DNA from: CAXWPM01 sp965206125
GTDB lineage: Bacteria; Acidobacteriota; Terriglobia; 20CM-2-55-15
DNA: 64,000 nucleotides
NCBI GenBank assembly: GCA_965206125.1
Contig: CBDBIN010000046.1
Coordinates: 1,054,001-1,118,000, forward strand
Reading direction: 5' to 3'
Numbering within the stretch: the first letter of the stretch is position 1; each line of letters starts with the position of its first letter. Positions 16,878-25,720 of this stretch are shown here, piece by piece. Below the pieces are notes generated by a model. It saw nothing but the letters and a program-made list of their open reading frames with translations, was not told the DNA's origin and made no database searches. A program made the position numbers and the translations under genes.

Positions 16878-18012
16878 GTACATGCGGTTTGAGGGCCGAG
16901 ATCGCTTCGACGAATTCCATCGGTGGGTGGTCGTGAGCATAGGGTTCGTTGTGAGCCATCAGGTCTTCGCGTCCCCGGACCACGAGGCCGTTCACATCGA
17001 CGAACCAGAGGCGGTGACGGGCATCCTCACGGCTCAGCCCCTCGGCCACGAGCGCTTCAACCATCAGATCTGCGATGCCGGTTGCAGCCGAGCCGGCCCC
17101 CAGAAACATCACGCGCAGATCCTTGAAAGCGTGGTCTATTATGCGTGTCGCCGCGTAGACGCCCGCCAGGGCCACTGCTGCGGTCCCCTGGATGTCGTCG
17201 TTGAAGCACAGATGGGAGTCCCGGTACCGCAGCAACAGGGCGTAGGCATTGGGTGTCAGGAAATCTTCGAATTGAACGAGCGCCATCGGAAAGACCTCTG
17301 CCACCGCCGCCAGAAACTCGTCCATCAGCTCGAGGTATTCGCTTCCCCGGATTCGCTTGTGCGGTCGGCCCAGGTACAGCGGGTCCGCGAGGAACTCCTC
17401 GTTCTCGGTACCGACGTCGATCTGGACGGGAAGGCACTGTTCAGGCGGAATCCCCGAGCACGCGGTGTAGAGCGCCAGTTTGCCGATTGGAATCCCCATC
17501 CCGTTCGCGCCCAGGTCGCCAAGCCCGAGAATGCGTTCGCCGTCGGTCACTACGATCACCCTCACCTCGGCGTGAGGCCAGTTCCGAAGAATCTTAGCCA
17601 TCTCGCCCCGATCGTCGGGCGTGACATAAAAGCCCCGGGGCTGCCGGAAAATGTGCGCGAACTCCTTACACGCCTGACCGACCGTCGGCGTGTAGACGAT
17701 CGGCATCAACTCTTCGATGTGTTCGATAAGCGTGCGGTAGAACAGCCGTTCGTTTCGGGCTTGCAGCGCCACCATGAAGATGTATCGCTCGATGTCGGAG
17801 GCTTTTCTGCGGAGGTTCCCAAGGACGCGGTTGATCTGGACGTCCTGGGTGCCGATACTTGCGGGCAGGAGGCCTCGCAGACGGAAGCGCTCGCGCTCGG
17901 CGCGCGTGAAAGCCGTCGACTTGTTCAGGGCAGGATCGTGGAGGCGGGAAAAACCTGTGACGTCGGCACTGTCGTCGCTCTTCACTAAGGGAATCCTAGT
18001 CCCATCGCACAT
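16861..18012 (-). pseudogene. maeA: NAD-type malic enzyme, C-terminus deleted
   Basis: Malic enzyme catalyses oxidative decarboxylation of malate to pyruvate. From ATG 18012 the frame gives 383 residues against about 540-560 for full-length enzymes. Recognisable parts are GLLPASIGTQDVQINRVL, YTPTVGQAC, VVTDGERILGLGDLGANGMG, the FEDF metal-ligand region, CFNDDIQGTAAVALAG and the NAD-binding FLGAGSAATGIADL. Native sequence stops at 16878 (ALKPHV, a point normally followed by LIGxSG) and the last few codons come from the IS6 element. The missing C-terminal lobe of about 150 residues carries part of the active site, so the enzyme is probably dead. The ATG start lacks a strong ribosome binding site. 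Confidence 0.9.
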
Positions 18013-18133
18013 AAAACCGAAGGTCTTCCTGAACGCGGAATCTATCCCCTCGCTACTAGACCCAAAACAAGCGCATAACCAGTCCGCCAACGGCCAGGTT
18101 GCGCGCATAAAATTCGAGGCATAGAATCCCGCT

Positions 18134-19908
18134 CCCGGATCGTTTTATCCAGGTATCGGGTTTCTGTTGGATCTGTTTCAGTTCAGCCTCGCTGGTGTTG
18201 GAGCGGTTGACAGAAACCGGGACCTCGATCGCCCGGGCTCAGGGCCATGATCGGGTCAGCATCGCAGAGGTTGATGCAGCACATCCACGGCACGGAACAA
18301 GACCGGCAACCACCGGTTCCAGGCCAGAATCCTGAAGAGGATGCGCCGCCCGGTGCGCACGAGCTGACAAGGCACGAACATGAAGGCGTTTAGAAACGTC
18401 TTGAACTCCATGTGCAGTACCGTCTGTTTCTCGGCCTGATACTTCTGGCCCCAGCGTCCGGTTTCGGGCAGCAGCAACGCAAACCACGCCTTCAGTGTCC
18501 AGGCCAGCGACGCCATGACCATGTAGGCCCCGTTGCTGGTCTGATCCCCGACCGGCATCCTCAAGGCCTGAACGCCGTTCTTGAGCTGCTCAATGAGATT
18601 CTCTTGATTGCACCGTTGATTCGCACGGAGCACAATCTGGCTGGCCGAATCCGAGCGGTTGGTAATGTAGAAGAAGTATCGGATGTCGTCGAACAACACC
18701 TGTTCGCCTTTGGCCACCGACAGATTCTTCCGCACCACGACAACGCGGTAGTCCCGGTCGCAGGCTCTGGGCCGATACGCAAACTCGGCCACATCCTCGC
18801 CCTGCAACCGGATATTGTCGAAACCGCGCTCCCGAACGACTTGTTCCTTCACGTTGTCGGGACGTTGGCGCGGTTCGGTGGCCACCGCGTACTTGGCGGG
18901 CCGTTCCAGACGCGTCCATTGGTGCGGTTCCAGTTCATCGGCCAGCGCCACCAGATTCTGCATGGCGTCGATGCCGAAGATGAATCCCACGCCCTGGTCG
19001 TCCCATCCATCCAGGTGCCGGGTCTGGCTGAAGTCGGTGTCCCCGCGCAGCAGGATCTGGCGAAACCCGCCTCGACGGCACAGCGCGATGGCCTGGTCGA
19101 ACCGTGCGGCCGCTCCCTCATGCGAGGGCCGGTTACCGCTGCGATTGACCAGGTACAGCGGCTCTTGAGTATTCGCCAGCGAAATCACCAGCGGGTGATA
19201 CCCCCAGGTCCCGTTGTAGGCCACGTCCATTCCTTGCTTGCATTCGCCTGTGGTTTCAGCCAGTGTCCCATCGGCGTCCAACACCGCTTCTTCGAAAAAC
19301 GCCTCGGGCTGCTGGCGCCAGACTCGCAGCCGGACTTGATTCGTCGCCTCCATCAGAGACTCCACGTCGCTGGGCTCAAATCTCCGGCAGAAGTCTCCCG
19401 CCGTCGTCGGGTCCGGAATCCGTTGCGCTCCCAGCGCATCCAGATACACTTCGTCGTTGCGCCGCAACTCGATGTCCTCCAGGCACGTCCCTCCATTCAA
19501 CGCGTTATAGGCGATGTTCAGCACGTGATCCGATTCGTGATACGGCAAGTGCCGCTTCAGCACATGCACACTCTCGTCGATGGCTTTGACCAGCCCCGTC
19601 CGCCGCGCCACCAACTGCATCATCCCGATTCCGCCCACCGCCGTGCCGCGCGTCCGCTCTCCCATCTCATAATGAATGTTGCTCGCCGAAAACATCGGCG
19701 CCGCCTGATCTGTCCAATTCCGGTCCGCAAGCCGGCGCTCGATTCGCCGCTTGCGGTTCTTCATGTTCTTGCGCGTATAATCGTTCATCCGAAATGCCTC
19801 CTTTTCCGTAGACTCTTTCCAAGTCTTTATTCACACGGAACGGGGGCATTTCGGGTACTTCTGCTGCTATGCCGCTATCAATACCTCGTCAATCACGCTT
19901 GATCAGGG
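18134..19908. mobile_element. IS1380-family insertion sequence (borders approximate)
   Basis: The element surrounds an intact IS1380-type transposase. Candidate ends are CCCGGATC on the left (18134 on) and, on the other strand, CCCTGATC on the right (ending 19908), each about 120 bases from the transposase gene. The similarity of the ends is short, and the flanking four bases (CGCT and ACTA) do not match, so no target duplication supports the borders. It lies between the malic enzyme start and the cytochrome c gene. Confidence 0.7.
18256..19788 (-). CDS. IS1380-family transposase
   Basis: The product is 510 residues from ATG 19788, preceded by GGAGG at 8-base spacing. The family signatures are visible: GERTRGTAVGGIGMM near the N-terminus, the VLDADGTLAETTGE segment with the first catalytic Asp, LLRGDTDFSQTRHLDGW with the second, and NQRCNQENLIEQLKNG with the catalytic Glu. 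The length is in the normal range of 430-510 and no break is seen. It drives movement of the surrounding element. Confidence 0.93.
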   Translation of the reverse strand: MNDYTRKNMKNRKRRIERRLADRNWTDQAAPMFSASNIHYEMGERTRGTAVGGIGMMQLVARRTGLVKAIDESVHVLKRHLPYHESDHVLNIAYNALNGGTCLEDIELRRNDEVYLDALGAQRIPDPTTAGDFCRRFEPSDVESLMEATNQVRLRVWRQQPEAFFEEAVLDADGTLAETTGECKQGMDVAYNGTWGYHPLVISLANTQEPLYLVNRSGNRPSHEGAAARFDQAIALCRRGGFRQILLRGDTDFSQTRHLDGWDDQGVGFIFGIDAMQNLVALADELEPHQWTRLERPAKYAVATEPRQRPDNVKEQVVRERGFDNIRLQGEDVAEFAYRPRACDRDYRVVVVRKNLSVAKGEQVLFDDIRYFFYITNRSDSASQIVLRANQRCNQENLIEQLKNGVQALRMPVGDQTSNGAYMVMASLAWTLKAWFALLLPETGRWGQKYQAEKQTVLHMEFKTFLNAFMFVPCQLVRTGRRILFRILAWNRWLPVLFRAVDVLHQPLRC

Positions 19909-20063
19909 ACTAGACGTGGTTCTGACGACACTTCGCACTGTTCAGTTGCGGGGTCTCCAATACTGATGCTAGCATCAACCCGCGCCTACAATCGGGCCGA
20001 AACCGTCCGACGCGTCACGCGATCCAGACGACCGCGAAGGCGGCACGGACCTACACAGGAAGT

Positions 20064-20858
20064 ATGATTCTCATGCGTAGTCGACTGACGACTTTTCTAG
20101 TCTGCCTCATTGCGATCGCCAGTCTCGTGTCGGTCGGCCTTGCGGCCACCACTATGCCGGTGGCCCCCCAAATGGGCCGCAGCCAGAACAACGTCTGGAA
20201 CGGCGTTTACACCGAAAATCAGGCAATGCGCGGGTCGGCGGAATTCGAGGCCAACTGTGCGGGATGCCATCAAACCGACGTTGACCCAGAGAACACCGAT
20301 GCCCAATTCGTCGGCAGGACCTTCATGTCCCGCTGGCGGGAATACGATCTGGACAGCCTGTTTACGTTTATCTCCGCGAGCATGCCACGCCGGGATCCCG
20401 GCAGCCTGCCCGATCAGGCCTATGTCGACATCATCGCGCACTTTCTGGACATCAACGCCTTCCCCGCGGGCGCCGAAGCACTCACCAGAGCCAACCTGGA
20501 CGGCGTTCAGATCGAAGGCAAGGACGGTTTCGAGCCCCTTCCGAGCGGCGCGCTAGTCCAACTGGTCGGCTGCCTCAATCAGGATGCCGAAGACAACTGG
20601 GTCCTGCTCCGCGCCAGCGAGCCACTCCGGACCGACACCGCGAACGGGTCGACGGCGGAAGAACTGGGGATCGCCGAGAAGACACCTCCGGGATATCAGC
20701 GGTTCCTGCTCCAAAGCCTCGGCTTTCTCGGTGCGGATTTCGATCCCGAGGCATACCGGGGCAGCAAGATGCAGACCAAGGGGTACCTGATCCGGCAGCC
20801 GAACAGGGCGCGCATCGATCTAGTGTCGATGGAAATGGTTGCGGCGACCTGCGAATAG
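20064..20858 (+). CDS. Secreted monoheme cytochrome c
   Basis: The product is 264 residues with an N-terminal signal peptide (LTTFLVCLIAIASLVSVGLA). CAGCH lies at about residues 69-73 for covalent heme attachment; a Met in SASMPRRDPGSL is the likely sixth ligand. The first 120 residues form the cytochrome domain and a further 130 residues of unknown fold follow. The WNGVYTENQAMRGSAEFEAN stretch before the heme site closely resembles the start of the second cytochrome c in this window (60141-60587), so the two are paralogous heads. It should act as periplasmic electron carrier. Two in-frame ATGs (20064, 20073) are possible starts. A terminator follows. Confidence 0.9.
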   Translation: MILMRSRLTTFLVCLIAIASLVSVGLAATTMPVAPQMGRSQNNVWNGVYTENQAMRGSAEFEANCAGCHQTDVDPENTDAQFVGRTFMSRWREYDLDSLFTFISASMPRRDPGSLPDQAYVDIIAHFLDINAFPAGAEALTRANLDGVQIEGKDGFEPLPSGALVQLVGCLNQDAEDNWVLLRASEPLRTDTANGSTAEELGIAEKTPPGYQRFLLQSLGFLGADFDPEAYRGSKMQTKGYLIRQPNRARIDLVSMEMVAATCE

Positions 20859-20878
20859 GTTTTTTCTGGACGATTCCG

Positions 20879-20909
20879 AAGGGCGGAGTTCCGACTCCGC
20901 CCTTTTAGT
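20879..20909 (+). terminator. Rho-independent terminator after cytochrome c
   Basis: AAGGGCGGAGT (20879-20889) can pair with ACTCCGCCCTT across a four-base loop, giving an 11-base stem, and is followed by TTTAGTTT. It lies about 20 bases after the cytochrome c stop and before the LuxE-like gene. Confidence 0.85.
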
Positions 20910-20974
20910 TTGCCGGCCGAAGTGGGGAGCGTCGTGCTGCCCGCCCGAGTCCGCCGCTGCTATACTTCCTCTCC

Positions 20975-22090
20975 ATGCAAGTCTCTGATTCCAATTCGGC
21001 ACAGGCGGCGGACTCGGACGTCCAGGCTGCCCGCGAAGCGCTCGACCGGCGGGTCCGGGAAATTGTGGACTGGCACTTCGACCCGGCGACGGGATGCCCT
21101 TTCTGGCTCGATTACGCGGCAAAGCTGGACTGGGATCCGAGAGAACATGTCGAGGGCTTTGCGGATCTTCGCCGTTTCGAACCATTCGAAGACGATTGGC
21201 TCCGCGGCGGCCCGGTTCGACGATGGGTTCCGAAGGGACTCGGCGACAAACCCGTGTATGTCTTCGAAACCGGGGGCACCACTGGAACACCGAAGTCCCG
21301 GATCAACTGTGAGGACTTTCGTATCGACTACGAGCTGTTCAGCGAAACGTTGTCCGAGGAACACTTCCCGAAAGGCGCCAACTGGTTGATGCTCGGCCCG
21401 TCCGGGCCTCGACGGCTGCGGCTGGCGGTCGAACACCTGGCGCAGTACCGCGGGGGTATCTCGTTTTGCGTAGACCTGGACCCGCGATGGGTGATCAAAC
21501 TGATCAAGAAGGGATGGAGCGAACATCTCCAGGCCTACAAGGAGCACGTGATCGATCAGGCTGTCACCGTCCTCGAAGCCAACCATGAGATTCGGTGCCT
21601 GTTCACGACGCCGAAGCTTCTCGAGTCGCTTGCGCTCCGCCTGGAATCGATGGGGACGACGATCCGCAAGGCCGGAATATCGGGAATCTTCTCGGGAGGC
21701 ACGGAGTTCACGCCACAGTGGAATCGGTTCGCGCACGAGGAACTGCTCGACGGCGCCTACATGACGCCCACCTACGGCAACACCCTGATGGGTCTGGCGG
21801 CAAGCGCGCCCAGCGGCCCGCACAACAAATTCAAGATCGCGTATTATCCACCCCAGCCCCGGGCCGTCATCGAGGTTGTGGATTTTGACCATCCCGACAA
21901 GATCGTCGACTACGGCGGGACCGGACGCGTGCGCCTGACGACACTCACCAAAGAATTCTTCATGCCCGGCTTCCTCGAGCGCGACGAGGGCGAGCGCGAG
22001 GCTCCATACCAAAGCTACCCCTGGGACGGCGTCAGCGGCGTGCGGCCGTACCGCGGCTTCGCGACGAGCACGACCATCGGAGTGTACTGA
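20975..22090 (+). CDS. LuxE/PaaK-like acyl-activating (adenylate-forming) enzyme
   Basis: The product is 371 residues. FETGGTTGTPK at about residues 96-106 is the AMP-binding P-loop of adenylate-forming enzymes, and GIFSGGTEFTP and MTPTYGNTLMG fit the later core motifs. The size and lack of a long C-terminal domain point to LuxE or PaaK-like acyl-protein/acyl-CoA synthetases rather than standard ligases. It should activate a carboxylic acid as acyl-AMP. The next gene is an aldehyde dehydrogenase/acyl reductase-like protein, so the pair resembles LuxE plus LuxC, which make fatty aldehydes from acids. No luciferase genes are present. The acid chain length and the end product are unknown. Confidence 0.75.
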   Translation: MQVSDSNSAQAADSDVQAAREALDRRVREIVDWHFDPATGCPFWLDYAAKLDWDPREHVEGFADLRRFEPFEDDWLRGGPVRRWVPKGLGDKPVYVFETGGTTGTPKSRINCEDFRIDYELFSETLSEEHFPKGANWLMLGPSGPRRLRLAVEHLAQYRGGISFCVDLDPRWVIKLIKKGWSEHLQAYKEHVIDQAVTVLEANHEIRCLFTTPKLLESLALRLESMGTTIRKAGISGIFSGGTEFTPQWNRFAHEELLDGAYMTPTYGNTLMGLAASAPSGPHNKFKIAYYPPQPRAVIEVVDFDHPDKIVDYGGTGRVRLTTLTKEFFMPGFLERDEGEREAPYQSYPWDGVSGVRPYRGFATSTTIGVY

Positions 22091-22094
22091 CGTC

Positions 22095-22124
22095 ATGATC
22101 GAGTGGGGTGTACTGGGACAATGA
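22095..22124 (+). other. Nine-codon leader frame made by a local duplication
   Basis: ATG 22095 opens a frame M-I-E-W-G-V-L-G-Q whose TGA overlaps the true ALDH-like start as ATGA. The start contexts GTGTACTGACGTCATGATCGAG and GTGTACTGGGACAATGATCGAG are tandem near-copies (22082 on and 22108 on). Translation of the short frame would deliver ribosomes to the ALDH start, but expression is not shown by the sequence. Confidence 0.4.
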
Positions 22125-23545
22125 TCGAGATTCCCGTCCTGCGGTGGGGGCAACCCTACGAGAGTCTCGACGTCGACGAGGTTGTCCATTTTTCCACTGG
22201 CGAGCCGATCGCGAACGTCGGGCGTGCCAACGGCGGCCTGATTCAGCGTGACATGAGAAAGGCCCAGCAAGCGCGCGAGGCACTCGTCGAGATCCCAATC
22301 GAGGACTTGATCGCGCTGGCGGGTCGGGCGGGCGAGATGTACATGGACGGCACGCTGCCGATGGGTAACGGCACCCAGACTCCGGATGAATTCGTGCGGG
22401 CGCAATCTGCGAGCACGGGCCTGCCCGAGCACATGTGCCGGGCGAACATGAAGAAGAACGGCTTCGTGCTCTCGGAGATGCGAAACATCCTGGCGTCGCT
22501 GACGCGCGGGCTGGAACTCGACGTCCTCACGCGGGGGTTTGGCGAAGAGCGCGGCGTTCCTATCAGCTATCAGGCACAGAGCCCGGTCCTGGGGCTGGTT
22601 CTGCCCTCAAACTCGCCGGGCGTACATACTTTGTGGCTGCCCATCATTCCTCTGCAGGTGGGCCTTGTGCTCAAACCCGGCCCCCAGGAACCCTGGACCC
22701 CCTACCGTATGGCGGAGGCTTTCTTCGAAGCCGGTATTCCGCGCGAGGCGATCTCCGTCTATCCGGGTGAGGGCGACGTCGGTGCGGCCGTGCTCGATAG
22801 CTGCGAGCGCAGTCTGATCTTTGGGGGCACGCCTACGGTGGATCGCTACCGCGGCAACCCACGTGTGCAGGCGCACGGGCCCGGCTTCTCCAAGATTTTG
22901 ATCGGTGACGACGTCGTTGATGACTGGGAGCAGTACCTGGACCTCATGGTCGAGAGCGTGTACATCAACAGTGGTCGCAGCTGCATCAACTGCTCGGGAA
23001 TCTGGGCCAGCCGCCACACACGGGAAATCGCCGATGCAGTGGCCCAGCGCCTGGTCAAGATACGCCCGCTTCCACCGGAAGATCCCGAAGCGGGCCTCGC
23101 GGCGTTTACGGTCAGTGGCATCGCCGAGGCCGTCTCACAAGCGATTGATGCCGACCTTGCCCAACCCGGCGCGACAGACACGACCGCCCAGTTCCGCGAA
23201 AACGGGCGGGTCGTCAGCGTCGGGAGGGCCGACTACCTGCTGCCGACGGTCGTCCATTGCGAATCGCCGGAAGTGGCCATATCGGGTAAGGAGTACATGT
23301 TTCCGTTCGTGACGGTCGTGGAGTGTGCGGAGTCGAAGATGATCGACGCCATCGGCCAGACGCTCGTCGGTACGGCGCTCACGAACAACGAGGAGTTCCG
23401 GCGACGACTGATCGATGCGGTGAACATCGACCGCCTGAACCTGGGCGCCGTGCCGACGAGCAAGCTGAACTGGCTGCAGCCGCACGAGGGAAACATCGTC
23501 GAGTTTCTTTTCCGCGCCCGGGCGTTCCAAACCGAGGCACTGTGA
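22121..23545 (+). CDS. Aldehyde dehydrogenase-superfamily acyl reductase (LuxC-like)
   Basis: The product is 474 residues. The catalytic cysteine is Cys288 in NSGRSCINC, at the place of the ALDH NxGQxC motif; Cys291 follows. A nucleotide-binding region is suggested by LGLVLPSNSPGVHTLWLPIIPLQVGLVLKPG and FGGTPTVDRY. The C-terminus has the ALDH-like KEYMFPFVTVVE segment. With an acyl-activating LuxE-like gene directly upstream, reduction of an activated acid to aldehyde is the most likely job, although oxidation of an aldehyde is possible. The ATG at 22121 is used because the sequence MIEIPVLRWG starts the conserved part. The stop overlaps a small downstream frame as TGATG. Confidence 0.8.
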   Translation: MIEIPVLRWGQPYESLDVDEVVHFSTGEPIANVGRANGGLIQRDMRKAQQAREALVEIPIEDLIALAGRAGEMYMDGTLPMGNGTQTPDEFVRAQSASTGLPEHMCRANMKKNGFVLSEMRNILASLTRGLELDVLTRGFGEERGVPISYQAQSPVLGLVLPSNSPGVHTLWLPIIPLQVGLVLKPGPQEPWTPYRMAEAFFEAGIPREAISVYPGEGDVGAAVLDSCERSLIFGGTPTVDRYRGNPRVQAHGPGFSKILIGDDVVDDWEQYLDLMVESVYINSGRSCINCSGIWASRHTREIADAVAQRLVKIRPLPPEDPEAGLAAFTVSGIAEAVSQAIDADLAQPGATDTTAQFRENGRVVSVGRADYLLPTVVHCESPEVAISGKEYMFPFVTVVECAESKMIDAIGQTLVGTALTNNEEFRRRLIDAVNIDRLNLGAVPTSKLNWLQPHEGNIVEFLFRARAFQTEAL

Positions 23546-23691
23546 TGAAACGCGCCACCATCGAGACAGTCGGGCGTGGGGGGACCGGCCCGGCGCCCGG
23601 GTTCCCGAAGCCTGCCGCTTCGACACCCTGCCTGAGCCCTCTTCAACCTGCAGGTGAGAGTGGGGACGGTGGGCCCGACGCTAAGAAATGA
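23545..23691 (+). CDS. Small Pro/Gly-rich open frame between ALDH-like and glycosyltransferase genes
   Basis: ATG 23545 overlaps the ALDH-like stop (TGATG) and the stop TGA overlaps the glycosyltransferase ATG (ATGA). The 48-residue product is rich in Pro, Gly, Ala and Lys and has no recognisable domain. The double overlap is what a coupled operon gene would show, but with such high G+C a chance frame of this length is common. I keep it as possible only. If not translated, the spacer is 142 bases with nothing else recognisable. Confidence 0.3.
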   Translation: MKRATIETVGRGGTGPAPGFPKPAASTPCLSPLQPAGESGDGGPDAKK

Positions 23692-25034
23692 AGATCCTGA
23701 GCATCACCGCGGGAGCCGCCGGCATGTACTGCGGCAGCTGCGCCAGGGACAACACGCTCGCGCGCGAGCTGATGGCCGAAGGTCACGACGTGACGCTCGT
23801 CCCCGTCTATACGCCAACCCGAACCGACGAGCCGAACGCCTGCCGCCCCGAAGTCCTGTTCGGCGGCATCAGCGTCTACCTGCAGCACTACGTTTCGCTG
23901 TTCCGCAGTACGCCCCGTTTTCTGGACCGTCTGTGGGACTCCCCGTGGGTCATCAACACGTTGGCCGGACGCGCAGTGTCGAACGACCCGCGCCTGCTGG
24001 GCGACCTGACGATATCGATGCTCAGTGGGGAGAACGGTACGCTCGGTAAGGAATTCGGAAAACTGCTCGACTGGACGCGGAACGAACCGACTCCCGATAT
24101 CGTCAACCTGCCGAACTCGTTGTTGATCTCGCTCGCCGCGCCGCTCCGCGCCGCACTCGGACGTCCGATTGTCTGCACCCTGTCGGGGGAAGAACTGTTC
24201 ATCGACGGACTCGTGGACCCGTATCGCGACCAGGCGCTCGAGCTCATCCGAAGGCAAGTACCCGAAGTGGATCGTTTCATCGCGGTCAGCGACTACTCCG
24301 CAAAGTTCATGGAAGGCTATCTCGGAATCCCCAGCGAAAAAATCTCCGTAGTCCCCCTGGGTGTCAACATGAATGGATACGCGAGGGGCCGGATACGGAC
24401 GACTCCCGATGAAGAGTTCCGTGTCGGCTACTTTGCAAGGGTCGCGCCCGAGAAGGGGCTGGAACCACTAACCGATGCGTACATCAAGTTCCGCGAACGG
24501 ACCAAAGGTGCTCGCGTCCGTTTCGAGGCGGCCGGCTACAACGCACCTGAACATCGCGATTACATGGATCGTGTGCGCCGCAAACTGAACGATGCGGGCC
24601 TATACGATGAGTTCAAGTACCACGGCGTACTCGACCGGAACGAAAAGTTAGCGTTTCTGCAGGGCCTCGACGTGCTATCGGTGCCCGCAACCTACGACGA
24701 ACCCAAGGGGCTTTTTCTGATCGAAGCGATGGCGAACGGCGTGCCGGTCGTCCAGCCGCGCCGCGGCTCGTTCACCGAAGTCGTCGAGAAGACAGAGGGC
24801 GGCCTCCTGGTCAATCCCGATGACGCGGACAGCCTGGCCGACGGGCTCCATCAGCTCTGGGAGAACCTGGCAATGACGGCATCGATGGCCGAGAGTGCGT
24901 TCGAGAACGTTCGTCGGCACTACACGGTCGCGCGTTCCGCAGCTAAGCTGCTGGACATTTACGAAAGCGTTCTGGCGGAATACGATGCCGGCGCGACCGG
25001 TCAATTGGATAAGCTCGGGGTAGCAAACGGCTAG
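23688..25034 (+). CDS. Glycosyltransferase family 4 (GT-B fold)
   Basis: The product is 448 residues. The N-terminus MKILSITAGAAGMYCGSCARDNTLARELMAEGHDVTLV is an acceptor-binding Rossmann start, with a Gly-rich loop that also holds two Cys. The C-terminal half has VGYFARVAPEKGLEPL and the GT4 E-x7-E motif in DEPKGLFLIEAMANG. It should transfer a sugar from a nucleotide donor in the cytoplasm. The stop shares a base with the start of the ABC ATPase gene, so glycosylation and export of one product are probably linked. The acceptor is unknown; a lipid made from the upstream acyl enzymes is one possibility. Confidence 0.88.
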   Translation: MKILSITAGAAGMYCGSCARDNTLARELMAEGHDVTLVPVYTPTRTDEPNACRPEVLFGGISVYLQHYVSLFRSTPRFLDRLWDSPWVINTLAGRAVSNDPRLLGDLTISMLSGENGTLGKEFGKLLDWTRNEPTPDIVNLPNSLLISLAAPLRAALGRPIVCTLSGEELFIDGLVDPYRDQALELIRRQVPEVDRFIAVSDYSAKFMEGYLGIPSEKISVVPLGVNMNGYARGRIRTTPDEEFRVGYFARVAPEKGLEPLTDAYIKFRERTKGARVRFEAAGYNAPEHRDYMDRVRRKLNDAGLYDEFKYHGVLDRNEKLAFLQGLDVLSVPATYDEPKGLFLIEAMANGVPVVQPRRGSFTEVVEKTEGGLLVNPDDADSLADGLHQLWENLAMTASMAESAFENVRRHYTVARSAAKLLDIYESVLAEYDAGATGQLDKLGVANG

Positions 25035-25720
25035 TGCTCGAAGTTTCCAAAATTACGAAGGAATACCCGACGCCCCGGGGTCCGATCCCGGTGCTCACCG
25101 ACGCGACTCTTTCGCTCAAACGGGGAGATGCGGCGGCAATCATGGGCCCGTCCGGGAGCGGCAAGAGCACGCTGCTCTACATCCTGGGTACGTTGGAGCC
25201 CCCGACAGCGGGATCGGTGCGGCTCGATGGGACGAACCCGTTCGAGCTCTCCGAGAAGGACCAGGCCACGTTCCGGAACCAGAGAGTCGGCTTCATCTTC
25301 CAGGACCACTGCCTGCTACCGCAGTGCACGGTCCTCGAAAATGTCCTCGCTCCGACGCTTGTACATCCGGACCGGAGGGCGGAAGGCAAACGCTTTGAAG
25401 CTCGCGCCCGGGAACTCCTCGAGGCCACCGGTCTCGGTGCACGCACGGAGCACCGCCCGGCGGAACTGTCCGGCGGAGAGAAGCAGCGTGCTGCGCTTGC
25501 ACGGGCCCTGATCCTGAAACCGGCGCTCCTACTGTGCGACGAGCCGACCGGGAACCTCGACAGCAAGTCCGCCGACACGGTTGCCAGAATCCTGCTCGAC
25601 CCCGAGCACCGACAACAGACGGTCCTGATCGTCGTCACCCACAACTCCGACCTCGCAGGCCGCTTCCCTGAAAGGTTCGATCTGGCCGAGGGACGGCTGG
25701 TTCGGAAGCAGGGCGACTAA
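25034..25720 (+). CDS. ABC transporter ATPase, LolD/MacB type
   Basis: The product is 228 residues, typical for LolD-like ATPases. Walker A is GPSGSGKST at residues 38-46, the Q-loop is in FIFQDHCLLPQCTV, the signature LSGGEKQR starts near residue 145, Walker B is LLLCDEPTGNLD and the H-loop His is in VVTHNSD. The start is GTG, sharing its G with the glycosyltransferase stop; the stop overlaps the permease start as TAATG. It powers the FtsX-like permease encoded next, as in lipoprotein or peptide extraction and efflux systems. Confidence 0.93.
   Translation: MLEVSKITKEYPTPRGPIPVLTDATLSLKRGDAAAIMGPSGSGKSTLLYILGTLEPPTAGSVRLDGTNPFELSEKDQATFRNQRVGFIFQDHCLLPQCTVLENVLAPTLVHPDRRAEGKRFEARARELLEATGLGARTEHRPAELSGGEKQRAALARALILKPALLLCDEPTGNLDSKSADTVARILLDPEHRQQTVLIVVTHNSDLAGRFPERFDLAEGRLVRKQGD

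Noticed and set aside
18412..19902. 496-codon open frame antisense to the IS1380 transposase
   Set aside because: High G+C gives long antisense frames; no domain or signal is seen and the other strand has a full transposase.
18130..19912. Target duplication of the IS1380-type element
   Set aside because: The four bases next to the best-supported ends (CGCT and ACTA) differ, and shifting the borders by one base does not produce a match.
20960..22432. 490-codon minus-strand frame over the LuxE-like gene
   Set aside because: Shadow of the LuxE-like and ALDH-like genes; no family motif and no ribosome binding site.
20975..23545. Bioluminescence (lux) operon
   Set aside because: Only LuxE- and LuxC-like enzymes are present; no luxA, luxB or luxD, so only the aldehyde-making chemistry is supported.
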